DNA of 64,000 bases from Corynebacterium phocae (GTDB lineage: Bacteria; Actinomycetota; Actinomycetes; Mycobacteriales; Mycobacteriaceae): contig NZ_VXKJ01000048.1 of assembly GCF_008693075.1 (NCBI RefSeq), positions 232,897 through 296,896 on the forward strand, written 5' to 3'. Below are positions 46,607 through 55,534 of this stretch, in pieces; the stretch's first letter is position 1, and every line of letters begins with the position of its first letter. Below the pieces are notes generated by a model. The model was not told where the DNA came from and searched no databases. It was given only the letters and a program-made list of their open reading frames with translations. The position numbers and the translations under genes were made by a program.

Positions 46607-46696
46607 CTAAAGAGAGGAGCCGCCAAATAGCTGCATGAACAACATGACGAGATAGCTGATGGCGTCGCCGGAAAGATCTAGAACACTGCTCAACAT
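46607..46696 (-). CDS. 29-aa hydrophobic/amphipathic peptide (porin-like candidate)
   Basis: ATG at 46696, TAG at 46607-46609; the start lies 16 nt after the accD3 stop, with an AAGAAAGAAG stretch upstream. The translation begins MLSSVLDLSGDAISYL and ends MLFMQLFGGSSL: one short helix with a hydrophobic face and only two acidic residues, no basic ones. Its size and the FGGSS-type end recall the tiny corynebacterial porins PorA/PorH (about 40-60 residues, no signal peptide), but it is shorter. The same-strand position directly after accD3 suggests co-transcription with the mycolate genes. A chance frame cannot be excluded. Confidence 0.5.
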   Translation of the reverse strand: MLSSVLDLSGDAISYLVMLFMQLFGGSSL

Positions 46697-46712
46697 GGAA
46701 TTAACTTCTTTC

Positions 46713-48257
46713 TTACATCGGGTGAATATTGTGTTTTTTGGGCAAGTCGAATTCCTGTTTGGTCTCCAACTGCCTAAGCGCCTGGCGCAAAGCCAAACGC
46801 GAGTCTGAGGGTTTGATCATAGCGTCAATGAAACCACGCTCCGCCGCCACGTCCGGGGAAGTCATAGTCTCATCGTAAAAATCCATGAACATCTTCTTGG
46901 TAGCCGCGCGCTGCTCGGGGGTTTCGGCGGCCTCTAGCTGCTTGCCCGCAATCATCACCACGGCGGCAGCGGAGCCCATCACGGCAATCTGCGCGGTGGG
47001 CCAGGCCAGGTTGATATCCCCGGAGAGGTTCTTTGAACCCATCACGGCGTACGCACCGCCGTAGGCCTTGCGCACAATCAACGCCACTTTGGGAACCGTG
47101 GCCTCTACCAAGGCAACCGCGAACTTCGCGCCGCGGTGGATGAGTCCCACCTTTTCCTGTTCCACGCCGGGCAGGTAGCCGGGTGTGTCAACAACGTAGA
47201 CCAGCGGGATGTTGTAGGCGTCGCAGATGCGTACAAAACGCGCGCCTTTATCGGCGGCATCGGCGTCAATGCAGCCAGCTAGGTGGATGGGATTGTTGGC
47301 CACAAACCCCACCGTCTTGCCGTCTATCCGCCCAAACGCGGTGATCATGTTTGGCGCGAAGTTTTCCTGGATTTCCAGCAGCTCTTCATCATCACCGAGC
47401 TGCTCCAGAAGCTCCCGCATGTCATATCCGGCGTTGGTGTCATCCGGCATGAAGGAATCCAGACCGGAGTCTTCCAGCTCAGAATCCGGAAGCGCGGGCA
47501 CGGTGGGCGCCGGGTCGAAACACGTCAGCGGCAGGTGATCCAGGAGATCGCGAACAGTCTCAAAGGCTTCTTCTTCTGAGTCCACGACCACGGAGACGTT
47601 GCCGTTGAGCTCCTGCTGCGCGGCGGAGCCCAGCTCTGCGGAGGTGATGTTTTCACCCGTGACCTCGCGGATAACGGCGGGTCCGGTAACATACATCTCC
47701 GCCTCCCCGTCCACCGCGATGACAAAGTCGGTGGTCACCGGGGCGTACACCGCGCCGCCCGCGCACTTGCCCAGCATGATGGAAATCTGGGGGCTGCGCC
47801 CGGACAGGGGCAGCTGGCGGCGGGAAATCTCCGAATACATAGCCAAAGACGTCACCGCGTCCTGGATGCGCGCGCCGCCGGAGTCTTGGATACCAATAAC
47901 CGGGCAACCGATCTTGATGGCCATGTCCATGATCTGCACCACTTTGTGCCCGAAGGTTTCACCCACGCTGCCGCCGTAGACGGTTTTGTCATGGGCGTAG
48001 ATGCACACCGGACGGCCGCTAATGCGCCCGTAACCGGTGACCACGCCGTCCGAGTAGATAGCGTCCGGGTCCCCCGGGGTTTTGCCCAGCGCGCCGGTTT
48101 CCACAAAGGAACCATCATCAAGTAGTTCGTTGATGCGCTGGCGCGGGGTACTACGGCCGGCTTCGTCGCGCCGCTGGCGGGAGCGTTCGGAGCCAGGGTC
48201 TTCCGCCTGCTCCAGGCGCGCGCGCAGGTCAGCTATTTTTTCAGCTGTGGTTGCCAC
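46713..48257 (-). CDS. accD3: Acyl-CoA carboxylase beta subunit (carboxyltransferase) of mycolate synthesis
   Basis: 514 residues from the GTG at 48257, preceded by GAGGAGAAAGTTC; it overlaps the end of pks13 by 17 bp. It has carboxyltransferase N and C lobes: ARIQDAVTSLAMYSEISRRQ and GKCAGGAVYAPVTTDFVIAV (first oxyanion hole), then DTPGYLPGVEQEKVGLIHRG and VRKAYGGAYAVMGSKNLSGD (second oxyanion hole, biotin site). With a biotinylated alpha subunit encoded elsewhere it carboxylates the acyl-CoA that Pks13 uses as extender. AccD3 is the corynebacterial name; the mycobacterial equivalent next to pks13 is AccD4. Confidence 0.93.
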   Translation of the reverse strand: MATTAEKIADLRARLEQAEDPGSERSRQRRDEAGRSTPRQRINELLDDGSFVETGALGKTPGDPDAIYSDGVVTGYGRISGRPVCIYAHDKTVYGGSVGETFGHKVVQIMDMAIKIGCPVIGIQDSGGARIQDAVTSLAMYSEISRRQLPLSGRSPQISIMLGKCAGGAVYAPVTTDFVIAVDGEAEMYVTGPAVIREVTGENITSAELGSAAQQELNGNVSVVVDSEEEAFETVRDLLDHLPLTCFDPAPTVPALPDSELEDSGLDSFMPDDTNAGYDMRELLEQLGDDEELLEIQENFAPNMITAFGRIDGKTVGFVANNPIHLAGCIDADAADKGARFVRICDAYNIPLVYVVDTPGYLPGVEQEKVGLIHRGAKFAVALVEATVPKVALIVRKAYGGAYAVMGSKNLSGDINLAWPTAQIAVMGSAAAVVMIAGKQLEAAETPEQRAATKKMFMDFYDETMTSPDVAAERGFIDAMIKPSDSRLALRQALRQLETKQEFDLPKKHNIHPM

Positions 48258-51200
48258 GAACTTTCTCCTCGATCCATTTCTCCATATGCCTGCCCACGAT
48301 CCCAATGACGGGTTCATCGGGCACCGCCAGGTGGTCGCCTGGCAGCTGCACAATCTCCAGGTCTTCTACGATAGCGCCCCACCCACCGTCTGGGTCAATT
48401 TCGGCGTACGCGGGCTCTAATTCGATGGCGCCGTCGTGCATGCGCTCCGCGCGGAACAGCAGCACAGGCACGTCCACGTCGGCCCAGCGGGACATGTCCA
48501 GCCGTCCCAGGATTTGGTTATCCACGAAGGAAGCGCGCTGGTGTTCTAGCACGCCGGCTGCCAGGCCGTGCTCCGAGGCGTCCGTGGAGGACAGGAACTC
48601 GGTGAGCATGGCCATGACGGCGTCTTCACCCATGGTGTCCAACAACTCTAGCGGCACAGGTATTTCGATGCCGTAGGTTTTCTCCGCGAAAGCGGCGTAA
48701 CGGCGCCAGCGGGCCTTGGTTTCCTCCGGGGTGTCCGGGGCGGGGTTGGCCGGCTGCGTGGTGTCTAGCAGCGCGATAAACGCCACCTCGGGGGCCTCCG
48801 GGTCACTGTGGAGCTGGTAGGCGACCTCGTAGGCCAAGGCACCGCCGAAGGACCATCCGCCCAGGACAATCTTCCGCCCGCGGGCGTGGGTCTTAATGTC
48901 AGCCACATACGCCGATGCCCTCTCATCCAGCGCTCCCTCTAGACGTTCCACGCCGTAGACGGCAACGTCCTCCGGCAGGCGGCGCGTTAGCGGCTGGTAG
49001 ACGGCGGAGCTGCCGCCGGCGGGGTGGAACATGAACACGGCCGGGCCTTCGGCCTCGCGCAGCACGCGGATGTTGCCCTCAACCTCTGTCTCCAGGCCCT
49101 CCCGGGCCACATCCGCTAAAGGTTCCAGGGTTGTGGCTGCTAGCACCTGCTGGGCGGTGATCTCCACGCCGGTGCGTTCGGTGAGGCGCTGGGCGATTTG
49201 TCCGGCTACTTCCTCCGAGACCTCTGGCAGCGGGCTGGTCACGCCGGCTGCGGCTTTACCGGCGAAGGTGGCCCAGGTGGCAAACACCAGGCGCTCGGAG
49301 GCGTCCCGGGGCGCCACTCCCACGCCTTCGGAGGCGGGCTTTTCGGCCGTTGTATGGGGTTCGGAGGGGTCTGAGGCCGTGCCGGCGTCCTGGGGTTCAG
49401 CGGATTCCTGGCCCACGCCGGGGTCTGCCTTGACGGTACCTTCCAGGCCGGCCACGGCGGCTTCGACCATGCCGGTTACGTCCGCCAAGGAGGCGTCGCG
49501 GAGAGCCTGGACGTCCAGCGGCGGAATCTGGAAGTCGTTTTCCACGCGGTTTTTAATCCGCATGCCCATCAGCGAATCCAAGCCTAAGTCAATGAGCGGT
49601 AGCTCCTTGGGCAGGTCCGTGACGTCGTAGCCCATGGCCTCCGAGACGATGGTGGCCAGGTGCTCCTCTACCGTTTCCGTGGCCGGGTCAAAGCGAATGA
49701 CCTCAATTTCCGGGTCCATGGCGGGCGCCGGGGTGGTATCGGCAGTAGTGGCCGCGGTGCCTGGGGCTACCGGTGACACGGCCAGCGTGCTAGCGAAGGC
49801 CTGGGCCAAAGGCTGCGGGTTACCCACCGCGTAAACCGCCAGGGAAAGCCCGCCCAAGGAGCGGTCCACTGTGGTGGTGATTTCCCCGGCAGGTGGCAGG
49901 TCAGCGTGTTCTTCCAACACGGAGATGACAGCGTCAGGGTCTACCGCATTTACGGCGGCTTCCAGAACGGCCGCCGCGCTAGGTGCCTGGTCCGCGTTGG
50001 CAGCAAAGGCCACCTGGCCAGACGGCAGGTTCACGCGTGCGCCCGGCAAGCCGGCAAACCCGGCGGAGGGCCGCGCGGAGGTCCACAAATGCTGGCGCTT
50101 GAACACGGTTCCCGGCGCGGTGCCCTTGCCGGAGCCAAAGACCCGGGTGTAGTCAACCGGAGCGCCGGCAACGTAGAGCTTGGCCAGCAGGTCCAGGAGC
50201 GTTTCCGTCTCATCCACCTTGCGCTTGAGCACCGGCAACAGCTGGGCGTTGGAGCGGCCCACGCCAAAAGCGGTGGTCATCATGGGCATGAGTGCCACCG
50301 GGTTGGGGGAGATTTCCACCAGCTGGTTGTGGCCGGCGGCAAAGGCTTGCTCAGTGGCGTCCTGGAAGTACACCGCGTGGCGGGTCATCTTTAGCCAGTA
50401 TTCCTGGGTGTGTACGGTGGCTCCGGGCTGGTACACAGTGGCCTTATCCACCGAGCTAAACAAGGTGGTGTGCAGCGGCTTGGCCTGGATTCCGGAGATT
50501 TCCGCGGCCAACTCGCCCAGTAGCGGCTCCACGGCGGAGGTGTGCCCGGCGCCCTTGACGTTGAGCAGGCGGGCAAACTTGCCTTCTTTTTCCAGGCGCT
50601 CAACCAAGTCCACCACCTGCTGGCGGGGCCCGCCCACCGTGTTCATACCGGGGCCGGCATAAACAGCGGGCTCGATCTCACCTTCCAGGGCAAAAATGTC
50701 CTCGGTTGAGAGCTCCACTACCGCCATGGCGCCCTGGTTTTCTTCAGTCAGGGAGGCTTCGCCTTCGCCCATGAGGCGGGCGCGGTGGCAGGCGATGACC
50801 ATGGCGTCCTCCGCCGTGATTCCGCCGGCGGCGTAGGCCGCGCCTATTTCACCCATGGACATGCCCATCACGGCCGCCGGTCTGACACCGAAGTAAGCCA
50901 AAAGGTCGGTCAGCGCGATCTGGATGGCCGTGACTGCCACCTGGCCGGTTTCCGTGTTATAGGTCTGCTCATCATCGCGGACGATGTCCAGAATGGACCA
51001 GCCGCCCTCGAAGTCAACAATCTGGTCCAGCTCTTCCAGGCGCCGGGCGAAAAATGGGGTAGTCTCCAGCAGCCCCTTGACCATCTTGCGGTGCTGGGAG
51101 CCAAAACCGGAGTAGACAAAGACCGGGCCTACGCCCTCCGGGGAGTCCGCTGCGGCAATGCCCACAGAAACCGTGCCCGCGGCCAACTGCCGCAGGCGGC

Positions 51201-52992
51201 GGACGGCGTCTTCGCGGTTGTTGGCGTTGACCACCGCGCGGGAGCGGCCGTGGTTGCGGCCGGCCAGCGCGCGGGCAACGTCTACCAACTCAGGGTTGTC
51301 CGCCTCGATATAGTCCGCCAGCACCCCGGCGGCGTGCGCCCGGCGCGAAGGCAACAGGCCAGATACCGGCAGGGAAACCTGCTGGGTGTCCACCTGGGGT
51401 TCGCTAAACTCCGTAGCGCCGTCTAGGTCCGGGCGGTAGTCACTGACCACCACGTGCGCGTTAGTACCACCAAATCCAAAGCCAGACACGCCCGCGACCT
51501 TGCGCCCGGAGTACTCCGGCCACTCGCGGGAGTCCTCAACCAGCTCCAGGTGCTCCGCGTCGAAGTCGATGTAGCGGTTGGGCGCAGAGAAGTTGGGCGA
51601 CGCCGGAATCACACCCCGGCGCATTCCCTCAATAACCTTGATGAGTCCCACCACGCCAGCGGCGGCCTCGGAGTGGCCAATGTTGGACTTGGCGGAGCCC
51701 AGCAGCGTGGGCTCGTGGGTTTCCCGCCCAGGCCCCAGGACGCGGCCTAACGCGGTGGCCTCAATGGGATCCCCCAGGATGGTGCCCGTGCCGTGGGCCT
51801 CCACGTAATCGACCGCCTTGGGGTCAACACCGGCGTCCGCGTAGGCGCGTCGCAGCACGTCCACCTGGGCCTCCGGGTTGGGCGCGGTCAAACCGTTGGA
51901 CTTGCCGTCGGAGTTGACGGCGGAGCCGCGAATAACAGCCAGGATATGGTCCCCGTCCGCGCGGGCTTCGCTGAGGCGCTTGAGAACCACGATACCTGCA
52001 GCGTCGGCCCGTACAATGCCGTCCGCGTCATCGGAGAATGCGTGGATGTTGCCCGTGGATGAAATAACGCCCAGCTCGGAAAAGGCCAGGGTGGCGTGCG
52101 GGGCCGCAAGTAGGTTGACGCCCCCGGCCAACGCGGTATCGGCAGCCCCCGTGCGCAAGTCGCGTACCGCCTGATGGATGGCAACCAAAGAAGAAGAACA
52201 CGCGGTGTCCACGGCCACGGAAGGGCCCCGGAAATCCATGGTGTAGGACACGCGGTTGGGGATGACCGCAGAAGAGTTCCCGGTCAGCCCGTAGGGGTGC
52301 ATCTCCCCCGGGTCCGCCACCATCAGCATGGCGTAGTCATTGTTGGTGGTGCCCAAATAGACACCGGTGTTGCTCCCGCGCAACTGGTTGGCGGGAATGC
52401 CGGCGTCTTCCAGGGCTTCCCAGGCCAGCTCCAACGCCAGGCGCTGCTGCGGGTCCATATTGGTGGCTTCTAGCGGGGAGAGCCCAAAGAACTCCGGATC
52501 AAAGCCGGCGATGTCCTCGATGTAGCCGCCCGTGGTGTTTTCGCGGGCCAGCTGCGCGCTGATGACAGGATCTGCCGCGTATTCAGACCAGCGGCCCTCC
52601 GGCAGCGGGCCGGTGCCCGTGGCACCGCGTTCCAGCAGCGACCAGAATTCCGCCACGTTGGCGGCCTGCGGGAAACGCCCGGCCATGCCCACGACGGCGA
52701 TATCGGCTTCCTCGGTGCTAGCACGCGGGGCAAAACTTTCTAGCTGCGGGGCTTCCGGTGCGCCGTTGACCAGACGCTCAGCCAGTTGCGCGATGGTGGG
52801 ATATTCGTAGGCCACTGTGGGGTCCAGGCGGGTTTCCAGCAGGGTCTCCAACTCACCGGAGAGCACCACTGCGTCTCGCGAGGACAGCCCAAAGTTTTCC
52901 AAGGGCTTGGTATCAGAGATTTCCTCAACGTTTAACCCCGCCGTGCGGGCGACCCAGTTACGCAGCCATCCGCGAAGTTCTTCTACAGTCAT
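48241..52992 (-). CDS. pks13: Pks13 mycolate condensing polyketide synthase
   Basis: About 1583 residues from the ATG at 52992 (AAAGGA upstream; a TTG at 52995 is adjacent). Domain order is ACP-KS-AT-ACP-TE. The N-terminal carrier has FGLSSRDAV (Ser at about 39). The ketosynthase has VDTACSSS (Cys about 266), VEAHGTGT and NIGHSEAAAG. The acyltransferase has GMSMGEIGAAY in place of GHSxGE. The second carrier has DLGLDSLMGMR near 1190, and the thioesterase GGWSFGGALAYEV near 1400. All catalytic residues are present. It condenses a FadD32-activated meromycolate-type chain with a carboxylated acyl chain and transfers the beta-keto product to trehalose. The cell wall depends on it. Confidence 0.96.
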   Translation of the reverse strand: MTVEELRGWLRNWVARTAGLNVEEISDTKPLENFGLSSRDAVVLSGELETLLETRLDPTVAYEYPTIAQLAERLVNGAPEAPQLESFAPRASTEEADIAVVGMAGRFPQAANVAEFWSLLERGATGTGPLPEGRWSEYAADPVISAQLARENTTGGYIEDIAGFDPEFFGLSPLEATNMDPQQRLALELAWEALEDAGIPANQLRGSNTGVYLGTTNNDYAMLMVADPGEMHPYGLTGNSSAVIPNRVSYTMDFRGPSVAVDTACSSSLVAIHQAVRDLRTGAADTALAGGVNLLAAPHATLAFSELGVISSTGNIHAFSDDADGIVRADAAGIVVLKRLSEARADGDHILAVIRGSAVNSDGKSNGLTAPNPEAQVDVLRRAYADAGVDPKAVDYVEAHGTGTILGDPIEATALGRVLGPGRETHEPTLLGSAKSNIGHSEAAAGVVGLIKVIEGMRRGVIPASPNFSAPNRYIDFDAEHLELVEDSREWPEYSGRKVAGVSGFGFGGTNAHVVVSDYRPDLDGATEFSEPQVDTQQVSLPVSGLLPSRRAHAAGVLADYIEADNPELVDVARALAGRNHGRSRAVVNANNREDAVRRLRQLAAGTVSVGIAAADSPEGVGPVFVYSGFGSQHRKMVKGLLETTPFFARRLEELDQIVDFEGGWSILDIVRDDEQTYNTETGQVAVTAIQIALTDLLAYFGVRPAAVMGMSMGEIGAAYAAGGITAEDAMVIACHRARLMGEGEASLTEENQGAMAVVELSTEDIFALEGEIEPAVYAGPGMNTVGGPRQQVVDLVERLEKEGKFARLLNVKGAGHTSAVEPLLGELAAEISGIQAKPLHTTLFSSVDKATVYQPGATVHTQEYWLKMTRHAVYFQDATEQAFAAGHNQLVEISPNPVALMPMMTTAFGVGRSNAQLLPVLKRKVDETETLLDLLAKLYVAGAPVDYTRVFGSGKGTAPGTVFKRQHLWTSARPSAGFAGLPGARVNLPSGQVAFAANADQAPSAAAVLEAAVNAVDPDAVISVLEEHADLPPAGEITTTVDRSLGGLSLAVYAVGNPQPLAQAFASTLAVSPVAPGTAATTADTTPAPAMDPEIEVIRFDPATETVEEHLATIVSEAMGYDVTDLPKELPLIDLGLDSLMGMRIKNRVENDFQIPPLDVQALRDASLADVTGMVEAAVAGLEGTVKADPGVGQESAEPQDAGTASDPSEPHTTAEKPASEGVGVAPRDASERLVFATWATFAGKAAAGVTSPLPEVSEEVAGQIAQRLTERTGVEITAQQVLAATTLEPLADVAREGLETEVEGNIRVLREAEGPAVFMFHPAGGSSAVYQPLTRRLPEDVAVYGVERLEGALDERASAYVADIKTHARGRKIVLGGWSFGGALAYEVAYQLHSDPEAPEVAFIALLDTTQPANPAPDTPEETKARWRRYAAFAEKTYGIEIPVPLELLDTMGEDAVMAMLTEFLSSTDASEHGLAAGVLEHQRASFVDNQILGRLDMSRWADVDVPVLLFRAERMHDGAIELEPAYAEIDPDGGWGAIVEDLEIVQLPGDHLAVPDEPVIGIVGRHMEKWIEEKVRGNHS

Positions 52993-53081
52993 CAAACGCT
53001 CAGTCCTTTGTGGTCTCTGTTGTCCATTGTGCCGGTGTACCGTTGTAGGTCTTTCGAAGCCGCCTATAACAATCTGGCTAA

Positions 53082-53110
53082 ATTTTACCCGTTTGATTCA
53101 CGGCACATAA
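53082..53110 (-). promoter_or_regulatory. Possible pks13 promoter
   Basis: A -10 box TAAAAT (53087-53082) in an AT-rich patch, about 90 nt before the pks13 start; the -35 side is weak. Since a terminator lies upstream at 53214-53245, pks13 needs its own promoter here. Confidence 0.4.
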
Positions 53111-53213
53111 AACATTGATCGGTCTAGTATCCCATTGTGTTAACGTCCGCGCCATCTCCGACATTCAAAAACACCGGAAACCGCAGTCAATCGGCCCCGC
53201 CGAAGGCAGAAAA

Positions 53214-53245
53214 AAGCTCCCTCCACTGCGAAAGTGTGGGAGCTT
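53214..53245 (-). terminator. Terminator of small secreted protein gene 3
   Basis: The stem AAGCTCCC.CAC / GTG.GGGAGCTT has a 7-nt loop, then TTTTTT on the minus strand. It lies 19 nt after the stop codon and separates the cassette from pks13. Confidence 0.85.
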
Positions 53246-53263
53246 AATATCACTTGGCACTGA

Positions 53264-53803
53264 TTAAGGGTGGCCGCCCAAAACTTGCCCCACGAAGCCA
53301 GCTAGGCCCAGGCCTACCAGGACGCTGATGACCGCAACTGCGATTCCCGCTGGAGTGATGCCGTCCTCATCACTGAGCGAAGAAGAATCATCTTTGCCAT
53401 CGGAGCTACCCGAGGATAATCCTTCGAACACCCCAGCGGTGGACAGGATTCCTCCAAGACCGGCTGCCACCTTGTCATACTCAACGCCTGCACAACGTTG
53501 GTTAGCCCGCCCAATTGCTTGGTAAGCAGCAGCTGCCCAATTGTCTTTGCCCCATTTGTTTCGAGCGTTCTCAGCGACAGTATAATATTTCAGTGCTACC
53601 TGGGCGGCGTCCGCAGGGGAGATCTGGCCACTTTGCACGCGATAAGATTGATTAGACAAATAATTCATTGCCCTCTGCTCGGTAGAGGTGTAGCTGATGT
53701 AGCAGTTGTTGTACCCAGAGTTGGTGGCAGCTTGAGCCGGGGCAACAACCCCGCCGGCAATGGTGGCCGCAGCCAGGGTTGCCGCAAGAGAACGCTTAAA
53801 CAT
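53264..53803 (-). CDS. Small secreted, C-terminally membrane-anchored protein (MFKRS paralogue 3)
   Basis: 179 residues; AAGGAG lies 6 nt before the ATG at 53803. Signal peptide MFKRSLAATLAAATIAGGVV with AQA cleavage. The mature part is helical and has two cysteines (NNCYISYTSTEQRAMNYLSN and ANQRCAGVEYD) that could form a disulfide. After a Ser/Asp-rich linker come GITPAGIAVAVISVLVGLGL and a membrane segment at the very end, with no sorting motif. It shares the MFKRS start, the position of the cysteines and the DG.(L/I)T..GI...V membrane end with the gene at 54720. It is not a family I can name. Located between fadD32 and pks13 but with its own terminator. Confidence 0.85.
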   Translation of the reverse strand: MFKRSLAATLAAATIAGGVVAPAQAATNSGYNNCYISYTSTEQRAMNYLSNQSYRVQSGQISPADAAQVALKYYTVAENARNKWGKDNWAAAAYQAIGRANQRCAGVEYDKVAAGLGGILSTAGVFEGLSSGSSDGKDDSSSLSDEDGITPAGIAVAVISVLVGLGLAGFVGQVLGGHP

Positions 53804-53910
53804 AGAACTCCTTAATTTCTAAAACATGAACATCTTAATTGTTCCAAAAATATAATTTAGCATCAACTTAAAGCTGCCCTCAAACATCTACTACCAGGAC
53901 ATACAAAAAT

Positions 53911-53942
53911 CACCGCCCCAAACCCTAGAGGTTCGGGCGGTG
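53911..53942 (-). terminator. Terminator of the broken secreted-protein gene
   Basis: CACCGCCC.AACC / GGTT.GGGCGGTG forms a strong stem, followed on the minus strand by ATTTTT, 25 nt after the stop codon. Confidence 0.85.
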
Positions 53943-53966
53943 CTTCAAGAAAGTTAACTTAAAATC

Positions 53967-54525
53967 TTACATGCCTGGCAGTACAGGAATCATCGCACGG
54001 ATCTGAGAAGGCAGCAAAGGCAGAAGTACTGGTACGGCTGCAACAAGCAGCGCAAGAACGCCAGCCATGGAGCCAGCTACAATGACGCCAATACCGGCGT
54101 CAGTTGGCTTGCCGTCGGCAGCAGATAGGGTGGACTCAGCTTTGGAGGATGCATGCGAGATGTCCCGGCCTTCTACACAGGCGCGGTATCCCACAGCAAC
54201 GCGGTGTGAACCCTCGATAGAAGCTTTGAACTGGGCTATTTCTTTCGGGTTTAGCTACCGGTCATTTGTAATCCGCAAAGACAATTCCAGCGTCTTGAGT
54301 TGTTTCCTACTGTTGGCTACTTGCTCTGAATACAGAGGGACCGCCACTTTAGCATCGGCCCTTCTACGCGGACCGATTCACCAGCCTTGAGTGAAGGCAC
54401 AACCACAGAATCATTAGCATCCTAAGTAAAGGTGCAGGTATCACCGTCGACTTTGACCTCGATTGCTTGCACAGGTGCAATAAGGACAGTGGACATAGCT
54501 GCTGCGGCAGCGACGGTTTCTTCCC
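53967..54525 (-). pseudogene. Broken secreted membrane-anchored protein gene (MFKRS paralogue 2)
   Basis: Read from 54525 leftwards, a signal-peptide-like start (VAAAAAMSTVLIAPVQA) leads to EVKVDGDTCTFT, a TAG at 54422-54424, and DANDSVVVPSLKAGESVRVE. A frameshift follows, then KVAVPLYSEQVANSRKQLKT, a second TAG after RITNDR, and LNPKEIAQFKASIEGSHRVA before the intact end (GKPTDAGIGVIVAGSMAGVL and a membrane segment). Two in-frame stops plus one shift mean no full product. The last 75 codons from the GTG at 54194 remain open but lack a signal peptide. The membrane end resembles the two intact paralogues. Confidence 0.75.
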
Positions 54526-54527
54526 CG

Positions 54528-54615
54528 CTACGCGGTGGCCGATCTTGGCCGAGACGCGCGGTTAATCTTATTCGAAGCGAAGAACTTCACCACGTCGTGG
54601 TCAGCCCCCAACGGG
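54528..54615 (-). pseudogene. Duplicated scrap of the fadD32 3' end
   Basis: The minus strand reads DVVKFFASNKINRAS...ATA stop, matching the end of the true FadD32 (DVVKFFAPNEINRTSSGKIA). At the DNA level GGTTAATCT and AAGAACTTCACCACGTC are shared with 55590-55630 on the plus strand. The scrap ends right before the broken secreted-protein gene, just as the true fadD32 end precedes the intact paralogue. Confidence 0.8.
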
Positions 54616-54669
54616 TACTCGATTGAGTCAAGTCCGGTTTGGAGGAACACGTGGTTTTGGTGAGCGAAA

Positions 54670-54700
54670 AGTCCACCCGCGCGGGCAGCGCGGGTGGACT
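54670..54700 (-). terminator. Terminator of small secreted protein gene 1
   Basis: A perfect 13-bp stem AGTCCACCCGCGC / GCGCGGGTGGACT with a 5-nt loop, then TTTT on the minus strand, 20 nt after the stop. Confidence 0.85.
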
Positions 54701-54719
54701 GGAAAAGCGGGAGCGGGTC

Positions 54720-55331
54720 CTAGAACGGGCCGCGGATTCCCAGCAGCTGCATGACAAACCCAGCCACACCGGTCAGCAGGCCTAGGCCGCCGATAACGCC
54801 CACAACAGTGGCAATGATGCCCTCCTGGGTCAACTCACCCTTGTTGTCAACGAAAATGGAGGATAGTTCTTCCTTGGCTCCTTCGGAGGACAGGATGTCC
54901 TTTACTTCACCGGAGGACAAAGCGTCAATAAGGCTTTCCTGCTTTGGCTCGGTGTAGGTCTCCCCAGCACAGTCCTTGTTGGCCTTCACGATTGCCTTGG
55001 CATAAGGCAGTGCCAGTTCAGCCGAGGCCTTGGTGGACTCCCGGTTTTTAGCAACCTCTAGGATTTCAACAAACTTAGACCAGGCCTGGGCAATCTTCAC
55101 GGCATCTTCTTTAGCGACCACACCGCTGCGCACCTCAACGTCCAGTACTGCCGGGGCGTACTTGGCAACCTGCGCGCTGGCCTTAGCCTTGGCCACGGCA
55201 TTCAACTCAGCTTCGCTGTAAGTGATGTTGCACTTGTCATCTCCTGCAACCTCGTAGGCCTGTGCAGGAACCACGACGGCACCGGTCAGGCAAGCGGTGG
55301 CGGCAACGGCCGCGATAGAGCGTTTAAACAT
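54720..55331 (-). CDS. Small secreted, C-terminally membrane-anchored protein (MFKRS paralogue 1)
   Basis: 203 residues from the ATG at 55331, with AAGGGG 7 nt upstream (the open frame to 55379 is not used). Signal peptide MFKRSIAAVAATACLTGAVV with AQA cleavage. The mature part is an Ala/Lys-rich helical domain bounded by two cysteines (DDKCNITYSEAELNAVAKAK ... ANKDCAGETY). A linker with SLIDALSSGEVKDILSSEGA follows, and the end is GELTQEGIIATVVGVIGGLG with a membrane segment. The layout equals that of the gene at 53264. First gene downstream of fadD32. Unknown function; an envelope-surface role is inferred from the signals and the locus. Confidence 0.85.
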   Translation of the reverse strand: MFKRSIAAVAATACLTGAVVVPAQAYEVAGDDKCNITYSEAELNAVAKAKASAQVAKYAPAVLDVEVRSGVVAKEDAVKIAQAWSKFVEILEVAKNRESTKASAELALPYAKAIVKANKDCAGETYTEPKQESLIDALSSGEVKDILSSEGAKEELSSIFVDNKGELTQEGIIATVVGVIGGLGLLTGVAGFVMQLLGIRGPF

Positions 55332-55454
55332 ATAAGACCCCTTCAAGTCATCAGTGCGCGTTGTCAGCAACGCGCTCATTTTGTAAACAAAAACGTATTC
55401 AGCCTAACAGCCCGGGCCAGCTGGTGGTCATAGCCCCTCCAGAATCCGCAGAAA

Positions 55455-55493
55455 CCCCGCCGGTCCCGCTCCGTAGAGTAGGCACCAGCGGGG
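55455..55493 (-). terminator. Terminator of fadD32
   Basis: Imperfect stem CCCCGC.TGGT.CC / GG.ACCG.GCGGGG followed by TTT on the minus strand, about 40 nt after the fadD32 stop. Confidence 0.6.
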
Positions 55494-55534
55494 CGCGTGC
55501 AGCTTTAAGCGGCACAAACCACCAAGCGGTCCTG

